Below are positions 56,402 through 64,000 of a DNA stretch of 64,000 bases, in pieces. The position numbers and the translations under genes are program-made. The stretch covers positions 1,116,001 to 1,180,000 of the forward strand of contig CAVZRQ010000008.1 of NCBI GenBank assembly GCA_963777735.1, given 5' to 3'. Under the pieces are notes generated by a model, which did not search any database, was not told the DNA's origin, and saw only the letters and a program-made list of their open reading frames with translations. How positions within the stretch are numbered: the stretch's first letter is position 1; each line of letters begins with the position of its first letter. Origin of the DNA: ZC4RG30 sp963777735 (GTDB taxonomy: Bacteria > Pseudomonadota > Gammaproteobacteria > Steroidobacterales > Steroidobacteraceae).

Positions 56402-57676
56402 GGTTTCTCTCCGGCAGTGTTCTGGATCAGGTCCGTGTTCAGTGCGGCGCCCGTCAGGCGCTCGATCTCGACCTGGAAGATCTGGGCATTGGCAGCGGCT
56501 TCAATCAGTGCGCGTTGAACAGCGACGCGTTCGCGCTGCGCCTCGGTCCACTCCAGATAGCTGTAGCGGCCGCGCTCCCAGGCGTACTGCGTGGCCTGCA
56601 GCGCTTCATCCATCAGCGGCATGACTTCATCGCGCAGCAGCTGCGTTTCGGTGATGGCGTGGCGCAGCTCCTGCACGAGTTCGAACAGGCTGGCCTCGGC
56701 GCGTACCTGCGCGGCGTGCTGGCGGGCACTCACCGCAGAGCGCGCAGCCTGCGCCTCGGCGATGGCGGGACGCGCGCGCTGTGCATTGAACAGGGGAATC
56801 GAAATGCCCGCTACCAACGCCACGTCACCGTCGCGCTGCAGGCGTCGGACTCCTGCCGACCAGGTGACGGACGCGCGCGCGCGCGCCATGGCGAGCTGCA
56901 CTTCCGCATCCCGCTGACGCGCTTCGCTGGCGAAAGTCAGGAACTCCGGTCCCGACGACAGCCGCGCGGCCAGCGCATCGTAATCTGCAACCACCGGCAT
57001 CCGGAAAAGATCCGCCTCGACGCGCTCGAAGTCCGCATCACGCTCTCCCCACATCGCGGCCAGGCGGCGGCGCGAGGTCAGCAGTTCATGCTCGGCATGC
57101 TCCTGTTCGACACGCGCGCGACTCAGGACGATGCGGGCGCGGCTGAGTTCGACGGCCGGTGAACGCGCAGCCTCAACCCGTCGCTCGACTTCGGTCACTG
57201 TTTCCTGCGCGAGCCGGGTGGCCAGCTCCGTGAGCTCGAGCTGCTGCTGATCGGAAGCCACATGGATGAACCGGCGCGCGACTTCGGCCAGGGCATCGAG
57301 CTGCGTGACCTGGCGCTCCACATCGATGTGCTCGCGCTGCCGGGTAGCCATATCCACACGCCGCTGCCCGCTGATCGCCCAGCTCCACCACACGGGAAAG
57401 CGAGAGCGTGAACTCCGCGCCCGAGAGCCCGCTGGTGTCACCGCTGCCGGCGAAATTCTCGAGCGTGGCGCCGGCATGCAGCGGCGGCAGCTGCCCTGCC
57501 GTTTCGATGCGTGCATCCTGCGCCCGCAGCTCGAACGCGAACTGCGCCAGCTCCGGATTGCGGGTGGCGGCGCGCACCACCGCGTCGCGCAGGGTCAGAC
57601 CTTGCGTCTGCGCGGCACACGCAAACGTTCCTGGCAGCAGACAGACTGCTGCCAGCCAGATGGCCGGATTTTTCAC
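56398..57676 (-). CDS. czcC: Metal efflux outer membrane channel CzcC type (one frame break)
   Basis: About 425 residues after repair, a TolC-family protein. GTG start at 57676 with AGAGAGG seven bases upstream gives KNPAIWLAAVCLLPGTFACA signal, then LTLRDAVVRAATRNPELAQFAFELRAQDARIETAGQLP. The long helices and VAGISIPLFNAQRARPAIAEAQA are family-typical. The frame breaks near 57374 (VVELGD to SGQRRVDMATRQ) by one extra base next to GATC. Confidence 0.9.
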
Positions 57677-57716
57677 GGAAGAACCTCTCTGCTGGCCCCG
57701 CAAGCGGGACGGGAAA

Positions 57717-58160
57717 CTATCGGACGGGCGACAGCTTCAGAGGGGGTGCGTTGGATGGCGGGCGCAGGACAAACAGCGGCGGATGCACGCGCGCGAACAG
57801 CCATTGCAGGCTGGATGGCAATGCCGGCCCGGCCGGCAACAGCAACTGCAACGCAAACAGCAGCACTACCGCTGCGAGCCAGATCTTGAAGATCTTGGCG
57901 AGACCGGCTCCCAGCGGATCGATCTCGAGATCCTCATCGGGATGCGAGGCCCGGTCGTCGATGGCGTGGTGATCATGATCCACCAGCGCGGCATGCGCAT
58001 GGATGTCGGCATCGCGCAGATGCACCGTGGTGTGATGATCGGGGGTGGCCACATCGGCATGAGCATGCCGATGGAAATGCAGGCCCATCAGCTGCGCCGC
58101 TAGCAGCACCAGGGCGCAGCCCACCATGAAGAGCCGGAGTGTGAGGGACGGGGACTTCAC
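57717..58160 (-). CDS. Histidine-rich membrane protein at head of metal efflux operon
   Basis: A 147-residue protein from GTG 58160 (an in-frame ATG at 58268 would overlap the patatin gene). An N-terminal membrane helix (LRLFMVGCALVLLAAQLMG) is followed by a periplasmic-type loop rich in His and Asp (HFHRHAHADVATPDHHTTVHL, HAALVDHDHHAIDD) and a second helix (WLAAVVLLFALQLLLPAG). The His pairs suggest divalent metal binding. It lies 40 bp upstream of czcC. No named family is claimed; CzcI-like or DUF2946-like proteins are comparable in position. Confidence 0.72.
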   Translation of the reverse strand: MKSPSLTLRLFMVGCALVLLAAQLMGLHFHRHAHADVATPDHHTTVHLRDADIHAHAALVDHDHHAIDDRASHPDEDLEIDPLGAGLAKIFKIWLAAVVLLFALQLLLPAGPALPSSLQWLFARVHPPLFVLRPPSNAPPLKLSPVR

Positions 58161-58218
58161 GGCCGAAAGGCTAGCACACCCTGCGGACGCGAATGCGTGA
58201 GGACTGCCGCGGCGTGCC

Positions 58219-59371
58219 TCATGCTTCCGTGAGGAGCTTCTGTATCTCCTCTCCCTGCGCCATCGCATCGCGAAAACCCAGCGCGATCAGCTCCTGTGTA
58301 TAACCACTCTCGAACATCAGGTAACTGGCCAGCTGTGCGCCAGCCTGGTCACGCGCACCCATCACGCGCAGCAATGCCTTGAGGCTGGCTGGCAGGCTGT
58401 CGATATGGCGTGCAGCGATCCGACGCGGATCTTCGGTGGGGGTGAGGAACACCACGCTCTCCACTACCCGGGCGCCGGGCATCAGCTGCGGCGCCACCCG
58501 CACGATCTCGTTCACACGGTCGATCTGCTCCAGGTCGGAATAGATCTGGTCCGAGAACAGGTTGTCGAGCGCATAGCCCAGCAGCTGGCCGGGAGTGGGT
58601 GGCGCGTGCGGCGCGGATCGGCGCGTCGAGACGCCACCACCCCCTGCGCTGCGCATGCCGATCACCAGCAGACGGTTCGCGCCCAGGTGCAGCGCCGGGC
58701 TCAGCGGCGCCATCTGCCGCATGGCTCCATCGCCGTAATAATCGTCACCGATCTGTTCCGGCGGAAAGATCAGCGGCACAGACAGGCTCGCCATGAGATG
58801 TTCGAGCTTCAGCTCTGCACGCCGGCCCACATGATTGCGCCGGCTCCATTCCCCGATGTCGGCCAGAGCCTGAAAATAGGCCACCGAACGGGCGGTGCCA
58901 TAGGCGGTGGAACACAGCGCCAGCGCATCCAGGTGTCCCGCTTCGATGTTGTCGGCCAGGCGCGACCAGTTGCACCTCCCGGGCGCAGCATTTCGCGCAG
59001 CGGCGAGTTGTCGAAAAGCGAACGAGGCGCGCGCAGCAGCAACCCGCCGGACACCAGCGAGAGCACCCAGTGCAGGCCGGCGCGCAGCATCTTGCGGCGG
59101 CCCGTCGTGGAAGACCTGCGGTACATGGAAGTTCGCCCAGACTTTCTCGATGTCGGCGATGGCCTCGTGCCACTGATGGGCACGGGTCGCCAGCACGCTG
59201 GCAGAAACGGCGCCGGCCGAAGTGCCCGAGGATCACGCGGAAAGGATTTGGCTGCTCCGGCAATAGTTGCGAAACGGCCTTCAGCACGCCCACCTGATAG
59301 GCGGATCGCGCCCCGCCGCCGGTCAGAACCAGCGCGGGAACCAAGGGACTGGATGGAAGGTCCGATGACAT
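58219..59371 (-). CDS. Patatin-like phospholipase (three frame breaks)
   Basis: About 383 residues after repair. ALVLTGGGARSAYQVGVLKAV is the oxyanion loop; the nucleophile motif GTSAGAVSAS is split by one extra base near 59228; DGAMRQMAPLSPALHLGANRLLVIG contains the dyad Asp. The middle segment MLRAGLHWVLSLVSGGLLLRAPRSLFD is in a third frame, between breaks near 59097 and 58978. Start ATG 59371. Likely a cytosolic or membrane-associated lipid acyl hydrolase. Divergent from the peroxiredoxin gene. Confidence 0.88.
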
Positions 59372-59376
59372 GGGTC

Positions 59377-59382
59377 TATGAT
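59377..59382 (+). promoter_or_regulatory. -10 element for peroxiredoxin gene
   Basis: TATGAT lies 49 bases before the peroxiredoxin ATG, in the 59-bp divergent intergenic region. The leader contains CCCC-GCAA-GGGG (about 59398-59409), a short stem with a GNRA loop, and an AGGAG ribosome binding site. No strong -35 was recognised. Confidence 0.35.
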
Positions 59383-59430
59383 TATCGTTTGCGAATCCCC
59401 GCAAGGGGCGGTTTTGTATCAGGAGTAGCC

Positions 59431-60075
59431 ATGCGCTCACATTCCATTCGTCTGAAGCCCATTCATGCTGTGCTGGCCTTCGCAGTGCTGGCACTGGTGG
59501 CACTTGCAGTTTCAGCTGCCACACCAGCACCGGTCGAGGGTGTCATGGCAAGACCTGTCGCGGGCGCAGCCGCTCCCGAATTTTCCCTGGTGGACCAGAA
59601 CGGCAAGAACCACAAGCTCGCCGACTACAAGGGCAAGTGGGTAGTGGTCTATTTCTACCCGAAGGACCAGACCCCGGGCTGCACCACCCAGGCCTGCCAG
59701 TTCACCGAGAACGTGTTTGCCTTCCGCAAGGCCGGTGCGCAGATCCTGGGTGTGAGTGTGGATGACGAAAAGTCACACAAGGCCTTCGAAGCTGCGCTGT
59801 CAAAGAACGCGAAGATTTCGGCCGACAACCAGAAGGCGATCGAAGAGCATGGCCTGCCCTTCCCGCTGCTGGCTGATTCCGCATTCACCACCGCCAAGGC
59901 GTATGGCGTGCTGATCCAGCGCGGCACGACGATGATGGCCGGTCGCGACACCTTCCTGATCGACCCGACCGGCAAGGTGGCCAAGCACTACAACGTCACG
60001 CCGGACAAGCTGGACGGTCACTCGGCCGAACTGCTGGCAGACATCGAAAGCCTGAAGGCTGCAAAGAAAGGCTGA
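59431..60075 (+). CDS. Membrane-anchored or exported Bcp/AhpC-TSA peroxiredoxin
   Basis: A 214-residue thiol peroxidase. An N-terminal hydrophobic segment (IHAVLAFAVLALVALAVSAATPAP) sends it to the periplasm, unlike cytosolic Bcp. The core shows APEFSLVDQNGKNHKLADYKGKWVVVYFYPKDQTPGCTTQAC, with the peroxidatic Cys in TPGC and the resolving Cys five residues later, and FLIDPTGKVAKHY. AGGAG lies 6 bases before the ATG. Frame intact. Confidence 0.92.
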   Translation: MRSHSIRLKPIHAVLAFAVLALVALAVSAATPAPVEGVMARPVAGAAAPEFSLVDQNGKNHKLADYKGKWVVVYFYPKDQTPGCTTQACQFTENVFAFRKAGAQILGVSVDDEKSHKAFEAALSKNAKISADNQKAIEEHGLPFPLLADSAFTTAKAYGVLIQRGTTMMAGRDTFLIDPTGKVAKHYNVTPDKLDGHSAELLADIESLKAAKKG

Positions 60076-60087
60076 AGCCAGCCGCGG

Positions 60088-60108
60088 GGCGCGCCCTTGC
60101 GGCGCGCC
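60088..60108. terminator. Hairpin between peroxiredoxin and pyk stops
   Basis: GGCGCGCC (60088-60095) and GGCGCGCC (60101-60108) form an 8-bp stem with a 5-nt loop, 13 bp after the peroxiredoxin stop and between convergent genes. No T-tract follows on either strand, so a bidirectional terminator is plausible but unproven. Confidence 0.45.
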
Positions 60109-60112
60109 TCCA

Positions 60113-60139
60113 GTCAGCCGCTCAACTGGAGCGGCTGAC
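60113..60139. terminator. 11-bp perfect hairpin covering the pyk stop codon
   Basis: GTCAGCCGCTC (60113-60123) pairs fully with GAGCGGCTGAC (60129-60139) around a 5-nt loop. It includes the last codons and stop of pyk. It sits next to the 60088-60108 stem, so the convergent gene ends carry two strong stems in 52 bp. Confidence 0.5.
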
Positions 60140-61577
60140 CCGCAGGATCTGCATCGAGTTGGTGCCGCCCTGCACGCCTGACAGATCACCCTTGGTCAGG
60201 ATGATCTGATCACCCATGTCGACCAGCCCCTTCGCCAGCAACTGGTCGAAGATCGCCTGGTACATCTGGCTGGGATTCGAGTGGGTCACATCGAACAGCA
60301 CCGGATACACGCCGCGATACAGCGTGACGCGGTTGCGCGTGACTTCCTGGCGGGTGAAGGCAAAGATCGGGATGTCGGTGCGGATGCGCGACATCCACAG
60401 CGGCGTCAGGCCGGATTCGGTCAACGCCACGATGGCGCGCGGATGCATGTGCTGCGCGGTGAACATCACCGCCTTGGCGATGGCTTCCTCGGTGTTGAGG
60501 AACGGGCCATCCATGCGGCGCGGCCGGCGCATGCTGCCCAGCTGGTATTTCTCGGCGCCGACGATGACCTCGGACATGGCCTGCACGGCCTTGACCGGAT
60601 ACTTGCCGGCGGCGGTCTCGGCCGAAAGCATCACGGCATCGCTGCCGTCGAGCACGGCATTGGCGACGTCGCTGACTTCGGCGCGCGTCGGCACCGGGCT
60701 GTGGATCATCGACTCCATCATCTGCGTCGCGGTGATGACGATGCGGTTGGCGAGCTGCGCCTGTTCGATGATGGTCTTCTGCAGACCGGTGAGCGCGGCG
60801 TAGCCCATCTCCACGCCCAGGTCGCCGCGGGCCACCATCACGGCATCGGCCACGGAGAGGATGTCGCTGAGGTTGTCGATGGCTTCGTGGCGCTCGATCT
60901 TGGCCACCACATGCGCCGTGCCGCGCCACTTGCGCAGCTCGGCCTGCGCGCGGCGGATGTCCGCCGCATCGCGCGCGAAGGAAACCGCGAGGAAGTCGAC
61001 GCCCATCTCGGCGGCGAGCTGGATGTATTCCAGATCCTTCTCGGTGAGCGCCGGCGCAGAAAGTCCACCGCCCTGCTTGTTCAGGCCCTTGCGGTTGGAA
61101 AGCTCGCCTCCGGCACGGGTGATGCACTCGATGCGGGTGCCTTTGACCGGACTGCACTTCCAGCACGATGTAGCCATCGGCCAGCAGCAGGGTGTCGCCG
61201 GCCTTCACGTCCTTGATCAGATCCTTGTAGGCGCAACCCACCTCGCGCTCGTTGCCGGCAGTGGGATCCAGTGCGATGTCGAGCGCGAACGGCTGGCCTT
61301 CGGCCAGCATGATCTTGCCCTTCTCGAAGCTCTCGATGCGGATCTTGGGACCGGAGAGATCGGCCAGGATGCCGATCGGCCGACCGACCGCTTCGGCTGC
61401 AGCGCGAATCGCCACGATGCGGCGGCGCTGTTCGTCCTTGCCGCCGTGCGAGAAATTGATGCGGGCGACATCGAGGCCGGCGCGCATCATTTCGGCAAGC
61501 ACGGCCGGATCGTCGGTCGCTGGCCCGAGGGTGGCGACGATCTTGGTCCGACGCAGGAATGTTTCCTTGTTGATCAC
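60122..61577 (-). CDS. pyk: Pyruvate kinase (one frame break)
   Basis: About 484 residues after repair. RRTKIVATLGPATDD at the N-terminus, ARINFSHG, LADLSGPKIRI, KIERHEAIDNLSDILSVADAVMVARGDLGVEMG and the ITATQMMESMIHSPVPTRAEVSDVANAVLDGSDAVMLS block are the substrate and metal sites. GTG start at 61577. The frame breaks near 61150 (between IVLEVQ and VKGTRIECITRAGG). It follows pgk by 3 bp. Converts PEP and ADP to pyruvate and ATP. Confidence 0.95.
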
Positions 61578-61580
61578 TTT

Positions 61581-62760
61581 CTACCTTTTTGCGCGCTCTT
61601 CGAGCGCAGCGACTGCCGGCAGGCGCTTTCCCTTCGACGAATTCGAGGAAGGCTCCGCCGCCCGTGGAGATGTAGGAAATTCCTTCCTCCACCCCGTATT
61701 TTTCGATGGCTGCGAGCGTGTCGCCGCCGCCGGCAAGCGAGAACGCCTTGCTGCTGGCAATGGCGTTGGCGATGGCGCGCGTGCCCTCGCCGAACTGGTC
61801 GAACTCGAACACGCCGACCGGGCCGTTCCACAGGATGGTGCCGGCCTCGGCGATCAGCTTCGCCAGGCGTTCGGAGGTATCCGGGCCGATGTCGAGAATC
61901 AGCTCTTCGGGCCTGACGTCATGGATGCTACGCACATCTGCATGCGCTGTCGCAGCGAATTCGGTGGCCACGACCACATCGGTGGGCAGCGGGATGTCGG
62001 CGCCGCGCTCACGCGCCCGCGCCATCAGCTTGCGGCAGGTATCGAGCATCTCCATTTCGCACAGCGACTTGCCCACACCCACGCCGGTGGCAGCGAGGAA
62101 TGTGTTGGCGATGCCGCCGCCCACGATCAGCCGGTCCACCTTCTCGAGCAGCGCCTCGAGAATGGTGAGCTTGGTGCTGACCTTCGAGCCGGCAACAATG
62201 GCCACCAGCGGCCGCTTCGGCTTTTCCAGCGCGCGTTCCAGCGCCGAGAGTTCGCTCACCAGCAGCGGGCCAGCGCAGGCCACCGGCGCGAATCGCGCCA
62301 CGCCATGCGTGGAAGCCTCGGCGCGATGCGCGGTGCCGAAGGCATCCATGACGAACACATCGCAGAGCGCGGCCATGCGGCGCGACAGCTCTTCGTTGTC
62401 CTTCTTCTCGCCCTTGTTGAAGCGCACGTTCTCGCAGAGCACGACCTGGCCCGGCTCGACGGTGACGCCATCGAGCCAGTCCTTCACCAGCGGCACGCTC
62501 TTGCCCAGCAGCGCGGACAGGCGCGTGGCCACCGGCGCCAGCGACTGCTCCGGATCGAACTTGCCCTCCTCGGGACGGCCCAGATGCGACATCAGCATCA
62601 CGCGCGCGCCCTTTTCGAGCGCCAGCCGGATGGTGGGCAGCGCGGCGCGGATGCGCGCATCGCTGGTGACCTCGCCATTCTTGACCGGCACGTTCAGATC
62701 CTCGCGGATCAGCACGCGCTTGCCGGTGAGCTCCAGCTGCGCCATCTCGAGGACTTTCAT
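61581..62760 (-). CDS. pgk: Phosphoglycerate kinase (one frame break)
   Basis: About 392 residues after repair. RVLIREDLNVPVKNGEVTSDARIRAALPTI, MSHLGRP, CENVRFNKGEK and GPVGVFEFDQFGEGT are PGK blocks; TGGGAFLEFVEGK is the C-terminal GGG nucleotide loop. One extra G near 61625 shifts the last residues; the true end is KRLPAVAALEERAKR with TAG at 61581. Starts 1 bp after the gap stop. Confidence 0.96.
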
Positions 62761-62761
62761 G

Positions 62762-63775
62762 CTACTTCGCCCTGCTCCAGGCCAGCGCCGTGTCGAGCAT
62801 GCGGTTCGAGAAGCCCCACTCGTTGTCGTACCACGAGCACACCTTCACCAGCGTGCCGTCGATGATCTTGGTGAGCGTGGCGTCATAGGTGGACGAAGCC
62901 GGGTCGTGGTTGTAGTCCACCGACACCAGCGGCGCCTCGGTGTAGGCCAGCACGCCCTTGAGCGCACCACCGGCCGCGGCCTTCACCAGCTTGTTGATCT
63001 CTTCGATCGTCGTGGCGCGCTTCGGCTTGAAGGTCAGGTCGACCAGCGACACGTTGATGGTCGGCACGCGGATGGCGAAACCATCGAGCTTGCCCTTGAG
63101 CTCCGGCAGCACCAGGCCCACGGCAGCGGCGGCGCCGGTCTTGGTCGGGATCATCGACATCGTGGCCGAACGGGCGCGGCGCAGGTCCTCGTGATAGACG
63201 TCGGTGAGCACCTGGTCGTTGGTGTAGGAGTGGATGGTGGTCATCAGGCCGCTCTCGATGCCGATGGCATCGTTCAGCACCTTGGCCAGCGGCGCCAGGC
63301 AGTTGGTGGTGCAGGAGGCATTGGACACCACCGTCATGGCGGAGGTCAGGATGTTGTGGTTCACGCCGAAGACCACGGTGCCATCGACATCCGCGCCGCC
63401 CGGCGCCGAGATCAGCACGCGCTTCGCGCCGCCGGCCAGATGCAGCGAGGCCTTGGCCTTGCTGGTGAAGATGCCGGTGCACTCGAACACCACGTCGACG
63501 CCGAGCTGGCCCCAGGGCAGCTTGGACGGATCACGCTCGGACAGCACCTTGATGCGGTCGCCGTTGACGACGATCGAGTCGCCATCCACCGCCACGGTGC
63601 CGTTGAACTTGCCATGCGCCGTGTCGTAGCGGGTCAGGTGCGCATTGGTGTTCGCGTTGCCCAGGTCGTTGATGGCCACGATCTGGATCTCGCCGTTGCG
63701 CTTCGCCTCGTAGAGCGCGCGCAGGATGTTGCGGCCGATGCGTCCGTAACCGTTGATGCCTACCTTGATCGCCAT
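62762..63775 (-). CDS. gap: Glyceraldehyde-3-phosphate dehydrogenase
   Basis: A 337-residue enzyme with the NAD-binding KVGINGYGRIGRN, the catalytic ASCTTNCLAP (Cys), the His in TTIHSYTNDQ, and SWYDNEWGFSNRM. The second residue pattern NDLGNANTNAHLTRYDTAHGKF is typical of glycolytic GapA/GapB-like enzymes of Xanthomonadales relatives; NAD versus NADP use cannot be settled by eye. Frame intact. First of gap-pgk-pyk after tkt. Confidence 0.97.
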   Translation of the reverse strand: MAIKVGINGYGRIGRNILRALYEAKRNGEIQIVAINDLGNANTNAHLTRYDTAHGKFNGTVAVDGDSIVVNGDRIKVLSERDPSKLPWGQLGVDVVFECTGIFTSKAKASLHLAGGAKRVLISAPGGADVDGTVVFGVNHNILTSAMTVVSNASCTTNCLAPLAKVLNDAIGIESGLMTTIHSYTNDQVLTDVYHEDLRRARSATMSMIPTKTGAAAAVGLVLPELKGKLDGFAIRVPTINVSLVDLTFKPKRATTIEEINKLVKAAAGGALKGVLAYTEAPLVSVDYNHDPASSTYDATLTKIIDGTLVKVCSWYDNEWGFSNRMLDTALAWSRAK

Positions 63776-63809
63776 GGAATGTCCTTCCTTGCTTTGCGTA
63801 TGTCGAGAA

Positions 63810-64000
63810 TCAGAAAAGTTCGAGCACGGTCTGCTGCAGCTTTTCTGCCGTCAGGCCGAAGTGCTTGTAGAGGTCGGCGGCCTTGCCCGAGGCACCGAAG
63901 CTGTCGATGCCCAGCACGCGGCCGCCGCTGCCCACGTACTTCCACCACAATGCCGTGGCGCCGGCCTCGATGGCCACGCGCCGCGTCACAGTGGTTGGCA
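63810..64000 (-). CDS. tkt: Transketolase, C-terminal end only
   Basis: The minus strand encodes ~60 C-terminal residues before TGA at 63812-63810: RVAIEAGATALWWKYVG, GRVLGIDSFGASGKAADLYKHFGLT, ending VLELF. This matches the third domain of transketolase. The rest of the gene lies beyond the right edge. Adjacency to gap-pgk-pyk links the pentose phosphate and glycolytic steps. Confidence 0.9.
   Translation of the reverse strand, partial: PTTVTRRVAIEAGATALWWKYVGSGGRVLGIDSFGASGKAADLYKHFGLTAEKLQQTVLELF

Overview
The window is a dense, GC-rich stretch of a bacterial chromosome. Gene content and order point to a gammaproteobacterium of the Xanthomonadales/Nevskiales/Steroidobacterales type: guaB-guaA near xseA, ndk-rlmN-pilF-rodZ-hisS-yfgM-bamB-der, queA-tgt-yajC-secD-secF, xerD-dsbC and tkt-gap-pgk-pyk. 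This placement is inferred from gene order and family resemblance, not from a marker search. No stretch longer than about 150 bases lacks a gene. There is no CRISPR array, prophage, insertion sequence or integrase other than housekeeping xerD.

Layout. 1-5.6 kb: a TIR/TolB-like/TPR protein cut by the left edge, the GMP branch of purine synthesis (guaB, guaA), a glyoxalase-fold protein, yheU and a small membrane protein. 5.6-8.4 kb: xseA, a ccdAB toxin-antitoxin pair with a clear tandem operator, and an exported M23 peptidase. 8.4-18.4 kb (all minus strand): trmJ, an iscS with an unusual IscU-like tail, iscA, ndk, rlmN, pilF, a short rodZ, hisS, yfgM, bamB, der. 18.4-31.5 kb: suhB (plus), then a long minus-strand run queA-tgt-yajC-secD-secF-terC-livKHMGF-yegD. 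31.5-35.7 kb: an ECF sigma factor with a membrane partner and a double-PDZ protein, then hflK-hflC. 35.8-41 kb: tRNA-Leu(CAA), a double-retropepsin/TPR protein, a membrane protein, slyX and a three-gene regulator/membrane/hydrolase operon. 41-43.5 kb: an arsenic operon (arsR, two unrelated arsenate reductases, acr3). 43.5-52 kb: a GAF-GGDEF-EAL protein, a Nudix hydrolase, ferredoxin, dsbC, xerD, a PlsC-type acyltransferase, ETF-ubiquinone oxidoreductase and mgtE. 52-58.2 kb: a CzcCBA-type metal efflux operon led by a His-rich membrane protein. 58.2-64 kb: a patatin-like lipase, an exported Bcp-type peroxiredoxin, and pyk-pgk-gap-tkt (tkt cut by the right edge).

Sequence quality matters for reading this annotation. 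About 40 single-base frame breaks interrupt genes that are otherwise intact and mostly essential (hisS, secD, secF, rlmN, ndk, pgk, pyk, the liv genes and others). Most are +1 insertions. Two genes, der and yajC, keep an open frame only because paired opposite indels cancel, which garbles conserved motifs. I read these as uncorrected sequencing or assembly errors and annotate such genes as single full-length CDSs with the break position stated. Regions such as 30.4-50.6 kb are nearly free of breaks.

The most interesting biology is the IscS carrying a degenerate scaffold-like tail, the sigma/anti-sigma/double-PDZ cassette, the tandem retropepsin-TPR protein, the DUF2141-hydrolase operon with its own regulator, and the compact ccdAB control region.
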